In this document: piece after piece, positions 58,729 through 64,000 of the stretch
Layout: every line of letters starts with the position of its first letter
Position numbering within the stretch: position 1 is the stretch's first letter
Origin: Paenibacillus agri
Lineage (GTDB): Bacteria; Bacillota; Bacilli; Paenibacillales; Paenibacillaceae
Direction: 5' to 3'
NCBI RefSeq assembly: GCF_013359945.1
Contig: NZ_JABWCS010000221.1
Location: forward strand, 434,001-498,000
Length of the DNA: 64,000 nt
Position numbers and translations under genes: made by a program
The notes under the pieces: model-generated
What the model saw: only the letters and a program-made list of their open reading frames with translations
What the model was told of the DNA's origin: nothing
Databases searched by the model: none

Positions 58729-58934
58729 CTTCTCCTATTCTGATCTGTATATTCAGCTGTTTGAAAGAGCCATTGCAATCAGTCTAACCAACGAACATGT
58801 ACTCTTCATGACCTTAATATGAACTGAATATGAATAGGTAAAAAGAAACTACGGAACGGATAGCCCCCTTTTGATTTGGGTAACTTATTGGAAAATCGGA
58901 TGTTTTTTAGACGACTAAACTAAGGGGGGATAAG

Positions 58935-59366
58935 ATGCGATTCATTCATATAATGATACTCGTTGTTTCGATGGGAATAACGCAGACTTCATATTGCTAC
59001 GCAGTGGGGGAACAGCCAACAGAGGATTCGAGAGAACTACAGCTACAAGATATGCTTGTCCTGCAGTTGTTACCGTATATGGACGAAAAACTTGCAGAGG
59101 TCTATTCCAATACATTAACGGCTCCGCCTGTTTTGTACCCTTATTATGTTGATGTTACACATACTGAAAGAGTTAATGGATTTCGCGGGTTTAATTTTCT
59201 AATTACTCTTGATGCAACCCCAGTAGTTGGTCCTCATATCCCTGTCGGAGAGGATGTTTTTACATATCAGGTATCACCTTTCGGGGTGAAGCTTAAGAAA
59301 TTCGAACATTTGAAAGGGCCGAATCCCCATGAGTTCCCTCCTAATTACAAGGATTTATTAAAGTAA
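58935..59366 (+). CDS. DUF3888-type secreted protein
   Basis: A 143-residue protein with a signal peptide (FIHIMILVVSMGITQTSYCYA) and no lipobox. The body, LQLQDMLVLQLLPYMDEKLAEVY then DVFTYQVSPFGVKLKKFEH, matches the small DUF3888 family of sporulating Bacillota, whose function is unknown. GGGGGGAT precedes the ATG. It is divergent from the hydrolase gene; the gap of 206 bp shows no clear feature. Confidence 0.8.
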   Translation: MRFIHIMILVVSMGITQTSYCYAVGEQPTEDSRELQLQDMLVLQLLPYMDEKLAEVYSNTLTAPPVLYPYYVDVTHTERVNGFRGFNFLITLDATPVVGPHIPVGEDVFTYQVSPFGVKLKKFEHLKGPNPHEFPPNYKDLLK

Positions 59367-59416
59367 TGGAACATGGATAGAGGAACGTACCCTTAAACCA
59401 CGAATTTTAATGTAAT

Positions 59417-59666
59417 ATATAGGACTAACAAAAGAAAATAACAACAGCGAGAAGGAACGAAGGGGGAAGTTTGGAACTGAAGGAGCGAAGCGATCGCCTG
59501 AAAGCTTTCCGCAGGAAAGCTCGCACCGGAAGCATAAGCTCTCCAGATTTCAACCGCTAGAAGCGGTTTATAAAGAAGAAATCTGGGGACAACAGCGACC
59601 GGAAGTCCAAACATTCCACCGTAGTGACGACCGAGCCTTACGTTCGGTTCTTAGGTTCGTCTAATA
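59417..59666 (+). repeat. MITE-like element, copy D
   Basis: Begins TATAGGACTAACAAAAG and ends TTAGGTTCGTCTAATA, whose complement is TATTAGACGAACCTAA: imperfect terminal inverted repeats of about 17 bp. The inner part matches copy C at both ends but has an extra 60-70 nt in the middle with small hairpins (AAGCTTTCC / GGAAAGCT). Without coding capacity. Confidence 0.8.
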
Positions 59667-59703
59667 GAGATCCCTATAATTTAACAGACAGGAGCTAAAT
59701 CCA

Positions 59704-60051
59704 ATGATAAAAGGTTTCGGAGGCGTATTTTGGAGGACTAAGAATATTGAAGTTGTGAAAAAATGGTACAGTGAAGTGTTGAAGATAGAAATAGGAGATT
59801 GGAATGGAACGATGATAAAGCCTCAATCCGGAAATGAGACGATCTTTTCTTTCTTTACCGAGGATGACAGTTATTTTCCAACAGAACAACAAGTGATGTT
59901 AAATTTTGAGGTATATAATTTAGACGAGACTATTCAACATCTTGAACGAATTGGTGTTCCACTTGCCAAGAAAAAAGAGAGTGGCGAGTTTGGAAAATTT
60001 ATATGGATTGAAGATCCTGACGGTCGACTGGTCGAGCTTTGGGAGAGATAG
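59704..60051 (+). CDS. VOC superfamily (glyoxalase-fold) protein
   Basis: A 115-residue protein. FGGVFWRTKNIEVVKKWYSEVLKIEI is the first VOC module, and FIWIEDPDGRLVELWE carries the Glu of the second metal site. Family members are lyases, dioxygenases or binding proteins for antibiotics. GGAGC lies before the ATG. AT-rich relative to its neighbours; monocistronic. Confidence 0.83.
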   Translation: MIKGFGGVFWRTKNIEVVKKWYSEVLKIEIGDWNGTMIKPQSGNETIFSFFTEDDSYFPTEQQVMLNFEVYNLDETIQHLERIGVPLAKKKESGEFGKFIWIEDPDGRLVELWER

Positions 60052-60105
60052 TTGTATTTATTGGCTATTGAGCTCTAACGCGACATGAAAGCCAGTAGTA
60101 CAAAT

Positions 60106-60178
60106 GAGGGCAGGCAAGTAAAGCCGAGAGAGCGGAGACGCTTGCTGCGGCCGATCCTTTGCCTGCCCTCAACTTTTT
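60106..60178 (+). terminator. Long terminator hairpin, bidirectional
   Basis: GAGGGCAGGCAA / TTGCCTGCCCTC, a perfect 12-bp stem around a GC-rich inner loop, followed by T6 on the + strand. It separates the VOC and monooxygenase genes. Confidence 0.8.
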
Positions 60179-61542
60179 TAAGAACGAGTCTGATTTCCAA
60201 TCACTTCATAGGCTGATTCGTCATAGCGGTTCGCAGGAATGGACAGACCCAAATGATCACGTAAGGTATTACCCTCATATTCGGTACGAACCAGTCCTCT
60301 TGCTTGCAGAATCGGAACGACCAGGTTAACAAAATCCTCTAGTCCGTCCGGTAAAGACGGGGCCATTAGCATAAAGCCGTCAGCGGCTTCTTCCTGGAAC
60401 CATTGTTCCAGCGTATCCGCGATTTTCTCCGGCGTACCGACCAGATCGTTGCTGCTGAAAGCACCTGTAAGCATAGAATATAGCTCCCGCAGCGTCGGAT
60501 TATCTCGGGCGATGAACGGCTGGTGCTTTTTGAAATCGGACTTGGATAGCTGAACCGTGTGTAGTCCAAGCTCATGAGCTCTCGCAGCCAGAGTGTAGCC
60601 GCTAAAGTCTATATTCGGAAAATAATCGGACAAGAAGCGAAGGCCAGCTTCATCCGTAATGAGTGCTTCAAGCTGCCGCCGTTTCTGCTCGGCTTCTTCT
60701 TCCGTTTTCCCGATAATAGGGGAGATCCCCTGTAAAATGAATACCTTCTCAGGATCCCGCCCTTGCTGCGCCAATTGGCTCTTGTAGGATCGGTAAAATT
60801 CCTGTGCATCTTCAAGATGATGTTTGATGGAGAAAATAACTTCAGCCAGCTGGAGAGAGAAGCTCTGTCCTGCATCAGAAGTTCCGGCCTGAACCAGCAC
60901 CGGACGCCCCTGCGGTGAACGGGCAATATTCAGAGGTCCCTCTACCGAGAAGAACTCTCCCTTATGATTCAGACGATGAAGCTTGGCTGTGTCAAAAAAC
61001 TCACCCTTCTCTTTATCATATACAAAAGCATCATCCTCCCAGGAATCCCACAAGCCTTTAACCACTTCCAGAAATTCCGACGCTCGCTTATAGCGATAAC
61101 TATGCTCCAAATGTTCTTCTGCGCCAAAATTCCGGGCAGTATTGCCGGACAAATCCCGGGTAGTGACAATGTTCCAGCCTGCGCGTCCTTTACTGATATG
61201 ATCCACCGACATCAATAAACGTGCCAGATTAAAGGGCTCAATGTAAGAAGTGGAGGCGGTGGCGACAAGTCCAATTTTAGAGGTGGCCCCAGCGAGGGCT
61301 GCAATAAGTGTGATAGGTTCAAAGCGGTTCAAGATATTAGGATGTGAGACTTCGTTGATGGCCAGACTGTCCGCCAAGAACGCAATGTCAAATTTGCCGC
61401 GCTCTGCGATCTGTGCCAGATTCTTATAGTAGTCGATATCAATACTGGAGTTCGCTTGTGCTTGCGGCAATCTCCAGGAGGCGGTGTGCATTCCGGTGCC
61501 AACCAGGTAGGCAGAAAGCTTGATTTGTCGTTTATAAGTCAT
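60178..61542 (-). CDS. LLM-class flavin monooxygenase, NtaA/SnaA/DszA family
   Basis: A 454-residue FMNH2-dependent monooxygenase of the nitrilotriacetate/dibenzothiophene group. Typical parts are IAERGKFDIAFLADS, VDHISKGRAGWNIVTT, RYKRASEFLEVVKGLWDSW and GRPVLVQAGTSDAG. A GGAGG lies right before the ATG at 61551, too close, so the next ATG at 61542 (MTYKRQIK) is the start. Such enzymes release sulfur or nitrogen from organic compounds using a partner flavin reductase, not seen here. It is divergent from metNIQ, which agrees with sulfur scavenging. Confidence 0.9.
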   Translation of the reverse strand: MTYKRQIKLSAYLVGTGMHTASWRLPQAQANSSIDIDYYKNLAQIAERGKFDIAFLADSLAINEVSHPNILNRFEPITLIAALAGATSKIGLVATASTSYIEPFNLARLLMSVDHISKGRAGWNIVTTRDLSGNTARNFGAEEHLEHSYRYKRASEFLEVVKGLWDSWEDDAFVYDKEKGEFFDTAKLHRLNHKGEFFSVEGPLNIARSPQGRPVLVQAGTSDAGQSFSLQLAEVIFSIKHHLEDAQEFYRSYKSQLAQQGRDPEKVFILQGISPIIGKTEEEAEQKRRQLEALITDEAGLRFLSDYFPNIDFSGYTLAARAHELGLHTVQLSKSDFKKHQPFIARDNPTLRELYSMLTGAFSSNDLVGTPEKIADTLEQWFQEEAADGFMLMAPSLPDGLEDFVNLVVPILQARGLVRTEYEGNTLRDHLGLSIPANRYDESAYEVIGNQTRS

Positions 61543-61660
61543 CTTATTCATCCTCCGTGCTCTACTATAAAATATTTCAATAAGAATAGTTGGAATTAAT
61601 TTAACGCTTTATGGATGTTGTGTCAATTTAAACTTTGCATAGAATTTTATTTTAAAACTA

Positions 61661-61689
61661 TTGACGTTTGGAAGATCTGATCCTATACT
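61661..61689 (+). promoter_or_regulatory. Promoter of metNIQ
   Basis: TTGACG, a 17-nt spacer and TATACT. A leader of about 145 nt follows with a small hairpin (ACCTA / TAGGT). I could not find the S-box or T-box conserved motifs in it, so how it is controlled is open. Confidence 0.6.
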
Positions 61690-61839
61690 TTGGAAATAAA
61701 CACACCAAAACACTAGGAATAGTTACTATTGGGTTGTGGTCGAACAGCTGGCTTCGTCTAAGACCTAATACAGTATAGGTTCACACCATATGAGCTTTTG
61801 AATTGACAACCAAGATCAAGCGAGAGGGAGGTTGAAGCA

Positions 61840-62625
61840 TTGATTACCGTTGAGGGACTTAGCAAGAGTTATAACACGGTGCAAGGCTCTATCCAAGTGC
61901 TAGACAATATTCAGTTGAATGTTAGAAAAGGGGATATTTTCGGAATTATCGGATTTAGCGGCGCTGGTAAATCTACGCTGATTCGCTGTCTGAACCGGCT
62001 TGAAGAACCCGACACGGGTCGCATCTTGATCGGCGACGAGGAGATCACAGCACTGAAGGGTGCGGCGCTTCGCAAGGCAAGGCAGAAGATCGGGATGATC
62101 TTTCAACAGTTCAACCTTCTAGATGCCAAAACAGTCTACCAGAATGTGGCCTTCCCGCTAGAGGTGGGGGGATATGACAAGGCGCATATTCGCACAAGGG
62201 TAAGAGAAATTTTGGATCTGGTTCAGCTGTCTGATAAGGAGAATAGTTATCCGTCACAGCTTAGCGGCGGACAGAAGCAGCGTGTCGGAATTGCCCGCGC
62301 GCTTGCTAATGACCCTACTGTGCTGCTGAGTGATGAAGCGACTTCGGCGCTTGATCCGGAGACAACCTATTCCATATTGGAACTGCTGAAGGACATTAAC
62401 CGTCAGTTGGGGTTGACGATCTTGCTCATCACACATGAGCTGGATGTGCTGCAGCATATCTGCAATCAGATGGCGGTTATCGAGAAAGGGAGGATCGTCG
62501 AGACAGGTACGGTCGATAAGCTCTTCTTCAATCCGGAGAGTCAGACGGCCCAGCGCTTTATAAACATTATCCATCAGTATCAGAGCAGGCGATTCGCCGT
62601 GGAGGGGGTAGGGGCAGGCATATGA
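61840..62625 (+). CDS. metN: Methionine-type ABC transporter ATP-binding protein
   Basis: A 261-residue ATPase. Walker A IIGFSGAGKSTLIRCL, Q-loop IFQQFNLLDAKTV, signature QLSGGQKQRVGIARAL, Walker B VLLSDEATSALDPET, H-loop LITHELDVLQ. SEATSALDP and the operon order identify MetN-like importers of D/L-methionine. It lacks most of the C-terminal ACT-like regulatory domain of longer MetN proteins. The TTG start has GAGGGAGG. Overlaps the permease by 4 nt. Confidence 0.93.
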   Translation: MITVEGLSKSYNTVQGSIQVLDNIQLNVRKGDIFGIIGFSGAGKSTLIRCLNRLEEPDTGRILIGDEEITALKGAALRKARQKIGMIFQQFNLLDAKTVYQNVAFPLEVGGYDKAHIRTRVREILDLVQLSDKENSYPSQLSGGQKQRVGIARALANDPTVLLSDEATSALDPETTYSILELLKDINRQLGLTILLITHELDVLQHICNQMAVIEKGRIVETGTVDKLFFNPESQTAQRFINIIHQYQSRRFAVEGVGAGI

Positions 62626-63290
62626 AGGACGATCTGTATGAGTTGCTATTGGAGGGTCTGGGACAAACGTTATATATGGTGTTCTGGTCTTCGATCTTTG
62701 CGATATTATTGGGGCTTGCCTTGGGCATTAGTGTAGTTGTGACGGAAAGAGGAGGAATTTTGCCGGCTCCAGCGGTACATAAAGTCATCGGAACCTTCAT
62801 TAATACAGTACGGTCGTTGCCATTCATCATACTGATTGTTCTACTGCTTCCGTTATCCAGACTTATTGTTGGTACATCGCTTGGACCGACTGCGGCTATT
62901 GTCTCGTTGTCCATCGCTGCAGCGCCATTCCTGGCACGAATTATTGAGAATTCTCTCAAGGAGGTTGATACAGGCAAGATTGAAGCAGCCAAAGCGATTG
63001 GTGCCTCGCCATTTACGATCATTTTTCGGGTGCTTATTCCTGAAGCGCTGCCTGCACTCATACGCGGGCTGACCATCGCTGTCATTGCTATTACAGAGTT
63101 TACAGCTGTCGCCGGAGCGATCGGGGCAGGGGGACTGGGAAGTCTGGCCATTCGCTTTGGGTACCAGCGGTTCCGGGAGGACATCTTATTCGCCACCGTC
63201 CTCATTATTATCTTACTTGTGCAGAGTATCCAGTGGACCGGGGATTATACGGCCAAGCGGATTGAACGCAAGCGTTTCAAAATGGACTAG
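62622..63290 (+). CDS. metI: Methionine-type ABC transporter permease
   Basis: A 222-residue permease with five helices. The cytosolic coupling loop is IEAAKAIGASPFTIIFRVLIPEALP, and GTFINTVRSLPFIILIVLLLP and EFTAVAGAIGAGGLG are strongly conserved in MetI. The ATGA overlap with metN implies coupled translation. The last part of the protein, GDYTAKRIERKRF, is the usual charged end. Confidence 0.94.
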   Translation: MKDDLYELLLEGLGQTLYMVFWSSIFAILLGLALGISVVVTERGGILPAPAVHKVIGTFINTVRSLPFIILIVLLLPLSRLIVGTSLGPTAAIVSLSIAAAPFLARIIENSLKEVDTGKIEAAKAIGASPFTIIFRVLIPEALPALIRGLTIAVIAITEFTAVAGAIGAGGLGSLAIRFGYQRFREDILFATVLIIILLVQSIQWTGDYTAKRIERKRFKMD

Positions 63291-63343
63291 AGAACAGTTT
63301 TCATGAAATGGACCTATACTTTAAACGAAAGCAGGGATTTATA

Positions 63344-64000
63344 ATGAAAATGAAAAAATCGTATGTAGTGACATCTGCACTTATTCTCTTGTTCACGCTG
63401 GCTTTGACCGCTTGCGGTTCTGGCTCAAACAATGGCGGCACTAAGGAGAGCAAAGCTAACACCCCGGCCAAAGCGGAAGAACCAGCTAAGAAGACAGTGC
63501 TCAAGATTGGATCGGCTGCTGTACCGCATGCTGAGATCCTGAACTTCATTAAGCCAAAGCTGGCGGAGGAAGGTATTGATCTGGATGTCGTTGTCTTTGA
63601 TGATGAAGGGCAGCTTAACCCGGCGCTGAAGGAAAAGCAGATTGATGCGAACTTCTTCCAGCATGTACCGTACCTTGATTCCGTGAAGGGCGAGCAAGGC
63701 TATGACTTTGCTGTGACAACAAAGGTTCATGTGGAGCCGATCGGATTCTACTCGGAGAAGATCAAATCTATCGATGAACTGAAAGACGGTGCACAAATTG
63801 GTATCCCGAACAACCCTTCCAACGAATACCGCACGCTGGTATTGCTTCAGCAAAAAGGTCTGATTAAGCTGAAAGACGGACTTACTACATATGAGGCTAC
63901 TCCAAAGGATATTGTAGAAAATCCGAAAAACTTGAAGTTTGTTGAGGCTGATGTTCCTACACTTCCGCGAGCGCTGAAGGATTTGGACGGCGCGTTGATT
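63344..64000 (+). CDS. metQ: Methionine-type substrate-binding lipoprotein, 3'-truncated by the window edge
   Basis: Open to the last base of the window (219 codons, about 80 percent of the gene). The signal peptide ends in LTACGSG (lipobox). The mature part has the MetQ/NlpA patterns KIGSAAVPHAEILNFIKPKL, DANFFQHVPYLDS, YSEKIKSIDELKDG and IGIPNNPSNEYRTLVLLQ. GCAGGGA precedes the ATG, 53 nt after metI. The substrate may be methionine or a related sulfur compound such as methionine sulfoxide. Confidence 0.94.
   Translation, partial: MKMKKSYVVTSALILLFTLALTACGSGSNNGGTKESKANTPAKAEEPAKKTVLKIGSAAVPHAEILNFIKPKLAEEGIDLDVVVFDDEGQLNPALKEKQIDANFFQHVPYLDSVKGEQGYDFAVTTKVHVEPIGFYSEKIKSIDELKDGAQIGIPNNPSNEYRTLVLLQQKGLIKLKDGLTTYEATPKDIVENPKNLKFVEADVPTLPRALKDLDGALI

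Noticed and set aside
61690-61839. S-box or T-box riboswitch before metNIQ
   Set aside because: The leader is long enough, but the conserved core motifs of either class and a terminator stem could not be found by eye.

Overview
The window looks like chromosomal DNA of a Paenibacillus-type, endospore-forming member of the Bacillota. Signs of this are a YesM/YesN two-component pair beside a sugar ABC importer, two tiny YjcZ-type sporulation proteins, strong AGGAGG ribosome sites with frequent TTG and GTG starts, a LacI-controlled butanediol-type dehydrogenase, and several families of intergenic repeats. I saw no rRNA, tRNA, CRISPR array, phage module or intact transposase.

Layout. 1-5 kb: end of deoB, then deoD, a LysR regulator, a histidine phosphatase, a small-molecule kinase and two YjcZ-like micro-genes. 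5-11 kb: a sensor kinase and response regulator, followed by a lipoprotein and two permeases for carbohydrate import. 11-16.6 kb: repeat array 1, an ECF sigma/anti-sigma pair, an acetyltransferase, and an AraC regulator joined in frame to an iron-type binding lipoprotein; Fur-like boxes lie at the front of the gene and inside it. 17-24 kb: a ThiXYZ/SsuABC-like transporter locus with two NMT1-type proteins, a kinase, permease, ATPase, MerR regulator and rhodanese. It is interrupted by repeat array 2 and a MITE-like element. 24-29.3 kb: an AT-rich accessory island (two SUKH immunity proteins, a kinase-like protein, an M23 peptidase) built between repeated copies of the rhodanese 3' flank. 29-41 kb: an oxidoreductase, an ABC-2 exporter, repeat array 3 inside a larger inverted-repeat element, a broken phosphoesterase, a C39-like protein, a reductase, LacI with its dehydrogenase, an MFS exporter and a CueP-like protein. 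41-50 kb: a chemoreceptor, an OmpR-type two-component system, two paralogous membrane hydrolases, a leader-peptide attenuator before a broken kinase-acetyltransferase gene, and barstar next to a frameshifted barnase. 50-60 kb: TetR/SDR, a methyltransferase, a GH43 glycosidase, a BlaI-M56-Lgt cluster, a third hydrolase paralogue, DUF3888 and VOC proteins. 60-64 kb: an LLM-type monooxygenase divergent from metNIQ, which runs off the end.

The most unusual signal is in the noncoding DNA. Three intergenic arrays share one geometry: four units of about 24 nt in the order forward, forward, reverse, reverse, with unit starts about 50, 60 and 50 nt apart. Two arrays use one unit sequence and the third an unrelated one, yet in both families the units have 5-bp inverted ends. 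This looks like a structural class of element conserved in geometry rather than sequence. A separate MITE-like family (four copies) and the duplicated rhodanese tail show that the chromosome is heavily shaped by short repeats.
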